From positions 310,001 through 374,000 of the forward strand of contig NZ_JAJOYT010000001.1 of the NCBI RefSeq assembly GCF_021290965.1: a stretch of DNA of 64,000 nucleotides, in the 5' to 3' direction. The stretch comes from Rheinheimera faecalis (lineage in GTDB: Bacteria; Pseudomonadota; Gammaproteobacteria; Enterobacterales; Alteromonadaceae). The notes beneath the pieces were generated by a model. It ran no database searches. It was not told the DNA's origin and saw nothing but the letters and a program-made list of their open reading frames with translations. Position numbers and translations under genes: made by a program. Positions 1-8,215 of the stretch are shown piece by piece; position 1 is the stretch's first letter; each line of letters opens with the position of its first letter.

Positions 1-180
1 CAATTCCGGCAAAGTTCAAAACCGGGAGAAGTATTCCAGGCCCGCGCTTTAACTGAAGCAGAAAAGCAGACACAAGCTGACAGTTGTCATCCTGTGATTT
101 ATTTTGAATTGCGTTATATGTCTGCAGCTGCAGGCAAACTTCCTTTAACAGACCCGCAAGAAAGCGTCATAACGCCTTGA
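1..180 (+). CDS. 3' end of an unidentified protein gene
   Basis: Frame 1 is open from the window edge to a TGA at 178-180, giving the last 59 residues of a protein whose start lies outside the window. The tail is polar, ends in ...SVITP, and contains a YFELRYMSAA stretch. I do not recognise the family. The open frame, its codon choice (similar to neighbouring genes) and its position directly before a tRNA promoter make it a credible gene end rather than chance. Confidence 0.55.
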   Translation, partial: QFRQSSKPGEVFQARALTEAEKQTQADSCHPVIYFELRYMSAAAGKLPLTDPQESVITP

Positions 181-205
181 AGCGTTTAAAATAACAGCAA
201 ACAAC

Positions 206-254
206 AGCACTTTTAAAAAAAGTGCTTGCAAGCAAAGCGGTCGCTGCATAACAT
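206..254 (+). promoter_or_regulatory. Hairpin and sigma70-type promoter ahead of tRNA-Val
   Basis: AGCACTTTT (206-214) and AAAAGTGCT (218-226) form a perfect 9-bp hairpin, possibly ending transcription of the upstream gene, though no T-run follows. A -35 TTGCAA (226-231) and -10 TAACAT (249-254) are separated by 17 bp. The GC-rich stretch after the -10 resembles the discriminator of stringently controlled stable-RNA promoters. The tRNA 5' end lies about 38 nt downstream. Promoter strength and control are inferred. Confidence 0.55.
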
Positions 255-291
255 AGCGCCCGTTGTGACGACTTCGTTGCAACACAGCAAT

Positions 292-368
292 GCGTCCTTA
301 GCTCAGTTGGTTAGAGCACCACCTTGACATGGTGGGGGTCGGTGGTTCGAGTCCACTAGGACGCACCA
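292..368 (+). tRNA. tRNA-Val (anticodon GAC)
   Basis: A 77-nt cloverleaf including the encoded CCA. The acceptor stem pairs GCGTCCT (292-298) with AGGACGC (358-364). The anticodon stem-loop ACCACCTTGACATGGTGG carries GAC, the T-loop has GGTTCGAGTCC, and ACCA ends the gene. It reads valine GUC/GUU codons. It is a single-gene unit with its own promoter and terminator. Confidence 0.97.
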
Positions 369-378
369 AATTCCTAAA

Positions 379-414
379 CAAAAACAGCACCTTACGGGTG
401 CTGTTTTTGTTTTT
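379..414 (+). terminator. Rho-independent terminator of tRNA-Val
   Basis: AAAAACAGCACC and GGGTGCTGTTTTT form a strong stem around a TTAC loop, followed by a T-rich tail. It lies 11 nt after the tRNA CCA end. Classic intrinsic terminator. Confidence 0.9.
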
Positions 415-590
415 ACTCACATCAGCACATCTTCTAAGGGCTTCTCGCCAGAAGCTGCTAAGTACTGGGTTCACGCTGAGTTCGTTCTGAATTTGCAGCC
501 GGATAACAAACTCTGTCTCTAGCATGCCGGTAAAGCAGTTGCAAGCTTATCTCGCTTTAAAAGGCCAATTCGCGTACACTACCCGGCTCA

Positions 591-615
591 TGATTAATAC
601 CTGTTGTATTAATCA
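591..615 (+). promoter_or_regulatory. Perfect 10-bp inverted repeat in the leader of a small gene
   Basis: TGATTAATAC (591-600) and GTATTAATCA (606-615) are perfect reverse complements around a 5-nt CTGTT loop, 23 nt before the start codon of the small gene at 638. It could be an operator or an mRNA hairpin next to the ribosome site. There is no T-run, so it is not a normal terminator. Function unknown. Confidence 0.5.
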
Positions 616-637
616 GGCGTCAATTCGGGAGAAACTG

Positions 638-823
638 ATGACAAAACCACTGTGGACTGTGGGTCTTGATGTAATAGTTATTGACTCAACCAGCGAATGT
701 TATGGTCAGGTTGGGCATATAGTCCGGATATCTTCACCGGGTAACAGCTGCCGTTTGTCGGTAGACTTTGATGGTAGCGTGTTTGGTTTTGACCAGGACG
801 ACATTGAAGTTGCGCTGATTTAG
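638..823 (+). CDS. Small conserved-looking hypothetical protein, 61 aa
   Basis: I do not recognise the family. An upstream in-frame ATG at 524 would give 99 aa, but the ATG at 638 is preferred: GGGAGAA sits at a proper distance before it and the earlier stretch contains the inverted repeat. The protein begins MTKPLWTVGLDVIVI and reads like a compact beta-rich domain (V.VID...ECYGQVGHIVRI, then C.LSVDFDGSVFGFD), somewhat like small SH3-like beta barrels. No signal peptide, no cysteine cluster. Isolated, followed by an 84-bp gap to a convergent gene. Confidence 0.6.
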   Translation: MTKPLWTVGLDVIVIDSTSECYGQVGHIVRISSPGNSCRLSVDFDGSVFGFDQDDIEVALI

Positions 824-907
824 CCCTTATTCAGGTTCTACCGCAGCTGCCCTATAAGGGCAGCTGAACGCTTCAAATCATTTTTATCTCCATAACCACA
901 AGCATCT

Positions 908-1897
908 CTACAACCACAAGGCTTCATATAAAAACACCTCAAACAAACTAAAAAACGCAAATAAGATAGCAAACAACAGCGCCATCAGGCTGCAGTTCAA
1001 TGTCAGTTTCAACACCTTGTAAAGTTGACGCCGTTCAGAGCGCAGTTTCAGTGTGCTTTGACGTAAAGGCGCGATGGCTGCAAATAAAGCGCTGAATACG
1101 CCTGTTTTATCTTCTGCAGTATTAGGCACCAGAGTGCCTTTGATGATAAAACGATAGAGCATGTTAAACACCCGGCCAAAGCTATTCATCGGCCTCTCTA
1201 CATCACACATTAAGATCAACCTTGATGCTTCAGTATTGTTTTTTGCATAGTGAGGGTAGGTCTCATCAAAGACAAAATCCTCGCCGTTCTGCCAGCTGCA
1301 CTGAACGCCATCTACATTGATATAGCAGTCGGTGGAATTTGGTGTGTCCAAGCCTAGATGATATCGCAGCGAGCTGGCCATAGGGTCTGCGTGCAGGCTG
1401 AGTTCTGAACCTGGTGGCAGAATAGAAAACATCGCCCCTTGTATGCCTGGCACTTGTTTTAGCAAAGCCACTGTCTGTGGGCACAAGCGTTTCGCCGAGT
1501 TATGAGTGGTGCCGTACCACATCAGATAAAACTTGCTCCAGCCTCTTTTATAAAAAGTGCGGAAACCTACATCGTAATAACCGACAGAGCCAGGCGTTTT
1601 GATGGCCTCAAAGGCACCGGTTGCCTGCAGCGCTAAGGCTTCTTCTTTGATGATGGGCCAGTTGTCCCTTAGCACAGAAATATTCTTCAGGTAGGCCGCA
1701 TCTAACAGGCTCTTGCGGGCTTCGGCTTTTGTCGTCATGTACAGTAGGCAATTTAGTGGCGCAAACACAGGCCAGCTTTTTCGCAGGTATTGGGTCAGAG
1801 ACTGATAACGCGCTTGTCCACGCCAGCGATAAACATAAATCACGGAGGCGATGCAGTAGAGTGCGACTATGGCGATAATAAAAAGGCTGAGACTCAT
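908..1897 (-). CDS. Aspartyl/asparaginyl beta-hydroxylase family protein (LpxO-like)
   Basis: A 329-residue Fe(II)/2-oxoglutarate dioxygenase-type membrane protein. There is an N-terminal transmembrane segment (about 3-23), the Asp/Asn-hydroxylase domain (about 70-240) and a C-terminal hydrophobic segment (about 300-322). Within the domain, HADP, RYHLGL and HYAKN supply the metal-binding His/Asp and the co-substrate basic residue of this family. Members with this membrane-anchored layout include LpxO, which hydroxylates lipid A acyl chains at the inner membrane; substrate here is inferred only. The start has AGGA 7 nt upstream. The gene ends near and converges with the small gene at 638-823, and lies upstream-strand-wise after the RND operon with a 63-bp gap. 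Confidence 0.8.
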   Translation of the reverse strand: MSLSLFIIAIVALYCIASVIYVYRWRGQARYQSLTQYLRKSWPVFAPLNCLLYMTTKAEARKSLLDAAYLKNISVLRDNWPIIKEEALALQATGAFEAIKTPGSVGYYDVGFRTFYKRGWSKFYLMWYGTTHNSAKRLCPQTVALLKQVPGIQGAMFSILPPGSELSLHADPMASSLRYHLGLDTPNSTDCYINVDGVQCSWQNGEDFVFDETYPHYAKNNTEASRLILMCDVERPMNSFGRVFNMLYRFIIKGTLVPNTAEDKTGVFSALFAAIAPLRQSTLKLRSERRQLYKVLKLTLNCSLMALLFAILFAFFSLFEVFLYEALWL

Positions 1898-1960
1898 ATT
1901 AAAATCCTGAACTTATAGTGGTTTTGGATAGCGGGGTTAAGAGGACTATCCGGATAGTTT

Positions 1961-4900
1961 TCATAGCGGTTGGTTACGCGTAGCTGGTATTGGGGGGATC
2001 TGGTTACGCGAAACTAAAGGTTTCAGCCGCTGCACGCCGTCATCGACATAGCTGTACAGCACGGGGATCACCAGTACACTCAGAAAAGTAGAGGTAATAA
2101 GGCCACCAATCACCACTATGGCCATAGGAGCGCGAAAGCTTGGGTCGCCTCCCATGCCAAGGGCTATAGGCAGCATGCCAGCACCCATGGCAACAGTGGT
2201 CATCACTATAGGACGGACACGCTTGCGGCAGGCATCCACAATGGCGTCTCTTTGGCTGAGCTGATGTTCGCTCTGGGCAATAATGATGTAGTCAATCAGC
2301 AGAATAGAGTTTTTGGTGGCTATGCCCATCAGCATAATCAAGCCAATCATAGCGGGCAGTGACAAGGTGGAACCTGTGATAAAAAGCGCCAGAAAGGCAC
2401 CGGGTACAGACAACACCAAAGCAGTTAAAATGGTGAGTGGCTGAAACACATCTTTGAGCAACAGCACCAGCACCATATAAATACAAAGCACACCGGTCAG
2501 CATCGCAATGGCAAAACCAGTGGCTAATTCGCCCATCATTTCGGCGTCACCCAAGGCATTTTGCGATATACCAGCTGGCATGTTCTTTATGCTGGGTAAA
2601 GCCAGTATGGCTTGCTCAACATCACCTAAAGGTTGGTTGTTTAGCTCCACTTCGAAGCTGATATTGCGCATACGATTGAATCTGGAAATTTGCGAAGGGC
2701 CACTGCTGAGCTCCAGCGTCGCCACATTTTCAAGAGCAACAGGTCCGCGTGCACCCGGAACAGGCAGGCGTTTGAGCGTTTCAAAATCGGCGCGGGCTTC
2801 ATCATTGAGCCGAACTACAATAGGAACCTGACGTTTACTCAGATTCAGTTTGGCCAAATCCTGATCATAATCGCCTGCTGTCGCAATCCGCAGCGTATCG
2901 GCAATATCAAAAGAGGTCACACCCAAATCGGCCGCTTTGGTAAAGTCAGGTCTGATAATCAACTCTGGCCGCACTAAGCTGGCGCTGGAAATGACAGCCC
3001 CAATGCCTGGGATAGAGCGAAGGTCACGCTCAACCAGCAGTGCATGTTGTTCAAGCTGATGACTATCTTCACTGGCAAGCACCAGTGAATAATTCTCGCC
3101 AGCACCCAAACCCACTTTAACGCGCGCTCCTGGTACTACTGCCAGCATCTGCCGTAATTCTTGTTCTATCTGCTGTTTGTGCACTCCTGAACGTTCGCTG
3201 CGATGCGTCAGAGTTAAAGTCAGCACCGCAGTGCCGACACCGGATGCAGAACTGCCACCTTCATCTTCTTCACCCGAGCTACCGCTGCCTATAGCTGTGT
3301 ACACCTGTTTCACCTGCTGATGCTTTGCAACAATACTGCGGGCTTGTTCGGCGAGAGTGATGGTTTCCTGCAGTTTAGTGCCAGGTTGAAGGCTAAGAGT
3401 GACCTGCGTCTGTTGGTTATCGTCTGCCGGCATAAAGTCACCCGGCAGTTGAGTCGCCAAAAATAAACCACCACAAAAAAAGGCCAGTGCCGCAGTGGCT
3501 GTGATGCGTCTATGGGCTAAGCACCAGTGCATCAGTTTCAGGTAATAGCGGATCCAGGCGGGTTCTGGTTTTACCTGCTGCTTTGGCGCTTTTAACAGGT
3601 AAGCCGCCATCATTGGCGTTAGTAGGCGAGCGACCAGCAAAGAAAACAGCACTGCAACTGCAGCTGTCCAGCCAAATTGCACAAAAAACTTACCAATAAC
3701 TCCACTCATAAAAGCTGTGGGTAGAAATACGGCAATGAGCGTAAAAGTGGTGGCAATCACCGCCAAACCTATTTCATCGGCTGCTTCCATTGCTGCCTGA
3801 AACGGCCGTTTCCCCATTAGCAAATGCCGTTCTATATTCTCAATTTCAACAATGGCATCATCCACTAATACCCCAATCACTAAAGACAAAGACAGCAGGG
3901 TGACGGTATTGAGGCTAAAGCCCATCAGATGCATCACAGCAAAGGTCGGGATCACAGAAAGTGGCAGCGCTGTAGCTGCGATAAAGGTAGCCCGCCAGTC
4001 CCGCAGAAACAGAAAAACGACGATAACAGCCAGCAAAGCCCCTTCGTACAGCAGTTGCATTGACCCATCGTAGTTTTCAGTGACAGGGTCAATCAGGTTA
4101 AAAACTTCAGTCACCTGAATATCTGGTCTTTGTTGCTTCAGTTGCTGTAAAGCCGCACGAACACCCTCTGCCACTTCAAGTTCGCCGTAGCCCAATGCCC
4201 GCACAATTTCAAAACCTACCACGGCTTCGCCATTTAAAAATGCGGCAGAACGTGGTTGTGAAACGGTGTCAGAAATATGGGCGACCTGATCCAGCCGGAT
4301 ACGGCGACCATCGCTTAATGTGATATCTAAAGAGGCTATTTCTTCTGCTGAGCCGACAGTAGCAATAGTTCGGACGGACTGCTCCATACCACCAAAGTCG
4401 GTGCGACCTCCGGATCCTTCTTGCTGGATTTGGCGCAACTGGCGCGAAATATCAGCGGCAGTGGTATTAAAAGCCAACAGGCGGTTAGGGTCGAGATCCA
4501 CCCGAACTTCCCGGCTTACACCGCCCACCCGGCTGACCGAACCAACACCTCTGACCGCCAGCAGGGTTTTGCTGATGTCATTGTCGACAAACCAGGATAA
4601 GGCCTCGTCATCCAACTGTGACGAGGCAATGCTATAGGTCAGAATAGGGGAGCCAGAGAGTTCCTCTTTTTTAATCACAGGGTCACGTAAATCAGCGGGC
4701 AAGTCGGCTCTTACTCTGGCTACCGCATCACGCACATCATCTAAAGCTTGCTGAATGGGCCGCTCTAGCCTGAATTCAATAGTCAGACGGGCTTCACCTT
4801 CCGTCAGGTTGCTGTAGATATGCCTGACTCCTTGCACCGTCGCTAAAGCGTTTTCCAGTTTTCGCGCTACATCGGTTTCCAGTTGTGAAGGAGAGGCGCC

Positions 4901-5062
4901 TGGTAAAGAGGCCGTGACTGTAACTGTCGGCAGTTCAAGATCGGGCAAATCCTGAACTTTCATCGACTGAAAACCTAACAAACCTGCAAAGGTTAATAAA
5001 ACAAACAACAAAATGGCTGGAGTGGGGTTTCGTATGGCCCAGCTCGATATATTCAAATTCAT
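1961..5062 (-). CDS. RND efflux transporter, inner-membrane permease
   Basis: A proton-driven multidrug/solvent-type exporter of the AcrB/MdtBC superfamily, 1033 aa, full length. It begins MNLNISSWAIRNPTPAILLFV (TM1), followed by a porter domain with the LPDLELPTVTV and GASPSQLETDV motifs. TM4 carries VGVLVDDAIVEIENIERHL, containing the paired aspartates used for proton relay. The second half repeats the fold (TM7-12, ending about residue 1010). It is 12 nt downstream of its membrane-fusion partner, with AGGA before its ATG, so the two form an operon. No outer-membrane channel gene is adjacent, so a TolC-like channel elsewhere is presumably used. Substrates cannot be read from the sequence. 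Confidence 0.93.
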   Translation of the reverse strand: MNLNISSWAIRNPTPAILLFVLLTFAGLLGFQSMKVQDLPDLELPTVTVTASLPGASPSQLETDVARKLENALATVQGVRHIYSNLTEGEARLTIEFRLERPIQQALDDVRDAVARVRADLPADLRDPVIKKEELSGSPILTYSIASSQLDDEALSWFVDNDISKTLLAVRGVGSVSRVGGVSREVRVDLDPNRLLAFNTTAADISRQLRQIQQEGSGGRTDFGGMEQSVRTIATVGSAEEIASLDITLSDGRRIRLDQVAHISDTVSQPRSAAFLNGEAVVGFEIVRALGYGELEVAEGVRAALQQLKQQRPDIQVTEVFNLIDPVTENYDGSMQLLYEGALLAVIVVFLFLRDWRATFIAATALPLSVIPTFAVMHLMGFSLNTVTLLSLSLVIGVLVDDAIVEIENIERHLLMGKRPFQAAMEAADEIGLAVIATTFTLIAVFLPTAFMSGVIGKFFVQFGWTAAVAVLFSLLVARLLTPMMAAYLLKAPKQQVKPEPAWIRYYLKLMHWCLAHRRITATAALAFFCGGLFLATQLPGDFMPADDNQQTQVTLSLQPGTKLQETITLAEQARSIVAKHQQVKQVYTAIGSGSSGEEDEGGSSASGVGTAVLTLTLTHRSERSGVHKQQIEQELRQMLAVVPGARVKVGLGAGENYSLVLASEDSHQLEQHALLVERDLRSIPGIGAVISSASLVRPELIIRPDFTKAADLGVTSFDIADTLRIATAGDYDQDLAKLNLSKRQVPIVVRLNDEARADFETLKRLPVPGARGPVALENVATLELSSGPSQISRFNRMRNISFEVELNNQPLGDVEQAILALPSIKNMPAGISQNALGDAEMMGELATGFAIAMLTGVLCIYMVLVLLLKDVFQPLTILTALVLSVPGAFLALFITGSTLSLPAMIGLIMLMGIATKNSILLIDYIIIAQSEHQLSQRDAIVDACRKRVRPIVMTTVAMGAGMLPIALGMGGDPSFRAPMAIVVIGGLITSTFLSVLVIPVLYSYVDDGVQRLKPLVSRNQIPPIPATRNQPL

Positions 5063-5074
5063 CTGATAGTCCTG

Positions 5075-6253
5075 TTACATCATCGGGCCGGAGTCGGCCC
5101 CCGGATAAGTGACAGCTGTTTTTTCAGCGGAGTTTTGTTCTGCAATCACTCTGACCAAATCACCATCACCGAGAAAGGCACCTCCTGTTGCAACCACCTG
5201 GTCTGAGAGCTTCAGACCACTGGTGATTTCTATCCGATCTGCAGTGCGACGGTCTGTGTTTACCTTGGTTTGAATGACTTTTGAATCCGCTCCTATAAGC
5301 AGTACATAACTAAAACCATCCCGCAGCTGCACAGCACTCAATGGCAAGGTCATGACTTCAGTGGAACCCAGCTCAAATTGTCCGCGGGCAAACATGCCGG
5401 AGCGCGCTGTACCTTTGGATTTCAGGTCGACATAGACCAGCGCATTGCGGCTTTGGGTATCAACAATAGGGGACAGCATGCGTAAAGACCCCTGAATATT
5501 GCTGCCGTCCGAGAGCGTGATCAGTGCTGTTTGGCCAGGGTGGAGTTTTGAAAGGTCGTCCGAAGACACTTCTGCACGCCATTCCAGCCGGCCCCCTCTA
5601 ATGAGCCGGAATAATTCTTGACCTGATGGCAATACGGCTCCAACTGTGGCGGTTCGGGCTGAGATAATGCCTTGATCCGGCGCCAATACGAGGCTTTGAG
5701 CCAGACGTAACTCCTGGGTCTTGAGTCTGGCTTTGGCCGCTTCCAGCCGTGCTTTGGCTGACTGTGCTGCTGTGATGTAACGCTGAATTTGCTGGCTGGA
5801 TAAAGCGCCACTGGATTTCAGTTCTGTTGTGCGTTTCAGGTCGGCCTGGGCTTCAGTGTACAAAGCTTCTGCTTCGGCTTTGTCTGCACGACTTAAGTCC
5901 AGTTCAGCCTGTAATGTGGCTGAGGAAAAGACGGCCAGAATCTGACCTTTATTCACCTGATCACCTACATTCACCTTCACCTCTGTCAGCCGCAGACCAT
6001 CCGCTTCAGTGCCAATACTGGCTTCCTGCCAGGCAACAATATTGCCGTGAGCCGAAACCTTTGAAGTGACCATCGACATTTTTGGGCTGGTGGCTGTAAC
6101 TGCGAGTACAGGTTTTTCGGTGGTGTTTTGTATGCCTGGCTGCGAGGCGGATTCAGCTGTATCTGCATCCTGCTGCGTCAGAACTAACGCAGAGGCGACA
6201 GTTATCAGCACAAGGCTTGCAATAATCAGCAGCTGTTGTTTTTTCGCTGTCAT
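5075..6253 (-). CDS. RND efflux periplasmic adaptor (membrane-fusion protein)
   Basis: A 392-residue HlyD/AcrA-type adaptor that links the RND permease to an outer-membrane channel. I start it at the ATG at 6253 because AAGGAG lies 7 nt upstream; an in-frame start 33 nt earlier lacks a site. An N-terminal membrane anchor (LLIIASLVLITVASALVL) is followed by a lipoyl-like segment (GNIVAWQEASIGTEADG), an alpha-hairpin (about 105-175, Ala/Glu/Leu-rich), a second lipoyl half and beta-barrel domains. It is the first gene of the efflux operon. The 252-bp region before it is shared with the divergent mipA operon. Confidence 0.92.
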   Translation of the reverse strand: MTAKKQQLLIIASLVLITVASALVLTQQDADTAESASQPGIQNTTEKPVLAVTATSPKMSMVTSKVSAHGNIVAWQEASIGTEADGLRLTEVKVNVGDQVNKGQILAVFSSATLQAELDLSRADKAEAEALYTEAQADLKRTTELKSSGALSSQQIQRYITAAQSAKARLEAAKARLKTQELRLAQSLVLAPDQGIISARTATVGAVLPSGQELFRLIRGGRLEWRAEVSSDDLSKLHPGQTALITLSDGSNIQGSLRMLSPIVDTQSRNALVYVDLKSKGTARSGMFARGQFELGSTEVMTLPLSAVQLRDGFSYVLLIGADSKVIQTKVNTDRRTADRIEITSGLKLSDQVVATGGAFLGDGDLVRVIAEQNSAEKTAVTYPGADSGPMM

Positions 6254-6431
6254 TGCCTTGCTCCTTGTACAAAACAAAGGAAGCAAATCGCTGATGGTTT
6301 GTTGGTAACGAATTGATTAAAAAGCATCTGGTGATCTCATCCAAAAAGTGGGGATACCGCACTATCGGATGCAATAGCTTTCAGGAAACTTACGAGGTGC
6401 TTTGAACATAAAAATAAAATTTAACTGCTGT

Positions 6432-6450
6432 TGTAAGTCTTGTGTAAGTC
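6432..6450 (+). promoter_or_regulatory. Tandem OmpR-type response-regulator box
   Basis: TGTAAGTC occurs twice as a direct repeat (6432-6439 and 6443-6450) with an 11-bp period. Head-to-tail half-sites one helical turn apart are typical for OmpR/PhoB-family regulators. It lies 56 bp before mipA and in the divergent region of the RND operon, so the regulator encoded at 7336 is the natural candidate. Binding is inferred. Confidence 0.45.
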
Positions 6451-6505
6451 AGAAGGCTGAATGATGAGGTGGCTTTATTGACCACTATTCAAAAGGAAGC
6501 TTTTT

Positions 6506-7336
6506 ATGTCATCACAGTTGTATCGCACTGAACGCAGCTACGTTAAACGCACCTATGTTACCCGCGCCTATGTTAACCGCAGTCTGGCTGCAGCTATTGC
6601 TTTGCTTTGTTTACCTCTTGCTGCTCAGGAATCTGACAGCGAGCAAGAATCGTCCTGGGGCCTGGGTTTAGGTGTAGTGTCCAGCCAGAAGGCTTATACA
6701 GATATGGACAGCGAAACCAGAGTCATTCCTTTTATTTCTTATGAGAATGAGTATATTGAGGTTCTCGGCCCTAATCTGAAGTATAAATTGCCAAGCTTCG
6801 AGTTGAATGACTCCAATAAATTCAACTTCAATCTGGTCGGAGAATACGATTTTTCTGACAATGATCCAGATGAAACCCCTATCCTTAACGGTATGGAAGA
6901 GCGTAAAGGCGGTTTTTGGGCTGGTGCTCAGGTAGAGTGGCAGAATGACATTGCAACTGTCAGCCTTGAGTGGTTGACTGAAGTCTCAGGTGACAGTGAT
7001 GGCTCTGTACTTAATCTTGGCATTGAAAGAACCTGGCATATCGGCAGAAGTTATATGTTAACACCTCGAGTGGTATTAAGCCGCGTCGATAAAAACTATG
7101 TGGACTATTACTATGGTGTCCGCGCTGATGAAGTCAGAATTGGCAGACCTTTTTATCAGGGCGAAGCCGGGCTGAATACTGAAGTTGGGCTACGCGGTAT
7201 TTATAGGATTGATCAAAAACAGATGATTATGCTGGACCTGGCTGTGACCAGCCTTGCGACCGAAATCAAGGACAGCCCCTTGGTCGACAGTTCCACAGAG
7301 AGCCGGGTGATGCTTGGCTATATTTATCGTTTCTGA
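6506..7336 (+). CDS. MipA/OmpV family outer-membrane protein
   Basis: A 276-residue beta-barrel protein. The start has AAGGAAG upstream. The n-region of its signal peptide is unusually long and positively charged, made of three YVxRx units, before the hydrophobic stretch LAAAIALLCLPLAAQ. The mature part has the MipA/OmpV features: WGLGLGVVSSQKAYTDMDSE, alternating beta strands, and a terminal aromatic (GYIYRF). MipA proteins serve as murein-synthase scaffolds or antimicrobial/metal-linked outer-membrane proteins; the role here is unknown. Its stop overlaps the regulator start by one base (TGATG), so the envelope protein and the two-component system are co-translated. Confidence 0.85.
   Translation: MSSQLYRTERSYVKRTYVTRAYVNRSLAAAIALLCLPLAAQESDSEQESSWGLGLGVVSSQKAYTDMDSETRVIPFISYENEYIEVLGPNLKYKLPSFELNDSNKFNFNLVGEYDFSDNDPDETPILNGMEERKGGFWAGAQVEWQNDIATVSLEWLTEVSGDSDGSVLNLGIERTWHIGRSYMLTPRVVLSRVDKNYVDYYYGVRADEVRIGRPFYQGEAGLNTEVGLRGIYRIDQKQMIMLDLAVTSLATEIKDSPLVDSSTESRVMLGYIYRF
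6539..6583 (+). repeat. Three 15-bp tandem repeats inside the mipA signal peptide
   Basis: Units beginning TAC at 6539, TAT at 6554 and TAT at 6569 encode YVKRT, YVTRA and YVNRS. The repeat keeps frame and lengthens the positively charged n-region of the signal sequence. Confidence 0.75.
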
Positions 7337-8019
7337 TGAACCGTATCCTTCTGCTTGAAGATCATAAACGCCTGGCCCTGCTGATCAGCAAGGGTCTGGC
7401 GCCTGCTGGCATAGTGGTTGATAGTTTTGAACGTATTGATCACGCATGGCAAGCCTTGCAGCAAGTGCCTTATCAGGCCATGGTGCTGGACAGAGGCGTA
7501 CCTGATGGCGATGGCCTGAACTTACTGCAGCGGCTCAGAACTGCGGGTAACAGTATTCCCTGCCTGGTGCTGACGGCGCGTAATGCGTTGCACGACAGGG
7601 TTAATGGTTTAGACGCTGGTGCTGATGACTATCTGTCCAAACCTTTTGCGATGGAAGAGATGGTTGCCAGAGTGAAAGCCTTGCTAAGACGGCCTGCCGA
7701 ACGCCAGTCTCTGGAGCCTGGTTATGGCGATTTAGTGCTGCAACCCTCATCAAACCTGATCTGGTGTGCTGACAAAAGCCAGCTTTTGTCTCAGGCTGAA
7801 ATGCAGGTATTGTTTGTACTGATGCGAAAACCTGGTGAGACGGTGCGGCATAATCTGTTAGAGGCTGCCGCCTGGGGTTTAAGTGAAGCCGTGACTCCCA
7901 ATGCGCTGGATGTGGTGTTACACCGTATTCGTAAGAAACTGCTCGCTATTGGTTCGCGCTGTCAGATTATCAATGCAAGAGGAGTAGGTTATGCGCTTGC
8001 GGAGCCAAAAATACCTTAA
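7336..8019 (+). CDS. OmpR/PhoB-family two-component response regulator
   Basis: A 227-residue DNA-binding response regulator, QseB/PmrA-like in layout. The receiver domain (1-115) has the acidic pair in LLLEDH, the phospho-acceptor Asp52 within MVLDRGVPDGDGL, Thr in VLTARN and Lys in YLSKPF. The C-terminal winged helix (about 130-225) includes LSQAEMQVLFVLM and DVVLHRIRKKL. It overlaps the mipA stop by one base and its own 3' end contains a well-placed AGAGGAG and ATG (7991) that was probably the original kinase start. It likely controls its own operon and perhaps the divergent RND pump through the box at 6432. Confidence 0.93.
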   Translation: MNRILLLEDHKRLALLISKGLAPAGIVVDSFERIDHAWQALQQVPYQAMVLDRGVPDGDGLNLLQRLRTAGNSIPCLVLTARNALHDRVNGLDAGADDYLSKPFAMEEMVARVKALLRRPAERQSLEPGYGDLVLQPSSNLIWCADKSQLLSQAEMQVLFVLMRKPGETVRHNLLEAAAWGLSEAVTPNALDVVLHRIRKKLLAIGSRCQIINARGVGYALAEPKIP

Positions 8020-8215
8020 TAGTTTCAGTGTCAGAGGTTGGATATGATGCGTTTGGTAAGACCAGAATGCTTAAGCAACTGCGGTGGCAGAGGTTGGATA
8101 TGATGCGTTTGGTGAGACCTGAATGCTTAAGCAACTGCGGTGTCAGAGGTTGGATATGATGTGTTTGGTGAGACCTGAATGCTTAAGCAACTGCGGTGTC
8201 AGAGGTTGGATATGA
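7991..8215 (+). other. Chain of four mini-ORFs coupled by stop/start overlaps
   Basis: ATG 7991 to TGA 8045-8047 encodes MRLRSQKYLNSFSVRGWI. Its TGA overlaps ATG 8044, which opens a 19-codon frame ending at TGA 8101-8103. That overlaps ATG 8100, which ends at 8157-8159; that overlaps ATG 8156, which ends at 8213-8215; and that overlaps the kinase ATG 8212. Each mini-ORF is 60 nt with a 4-nt ATGA overlap, giving the 56-bp period. The peptides read MMRLVRPECLSNCGVRGWI with small changes. Whether they are translated or the ribosome simply re-initiates along the chain is inference. Confidence 0.6.

Noticed and set aside
298..525. 75-codon minus-strand open frame with a LVRPSGLEPPTP stretch
   Set aside because: It is the antisense of the tRNA-Val gene and its terminator, a well-known false protein; no ribosome site.
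2292..4637. Several 64-107 codon open frames within the RND permease gene
   Set aside because: Out-of-frame or antisense shadows of a full-length 1033-residue gene.
8071..8200. PmrA-type CTTAAG boxes in the 56-bp array
   Set aside because: CTTAAG recurs only because the unit is duplicated and it lies inside translated mini-ORFs; the usual direct-repeat spacing of PmrA sites is absent.
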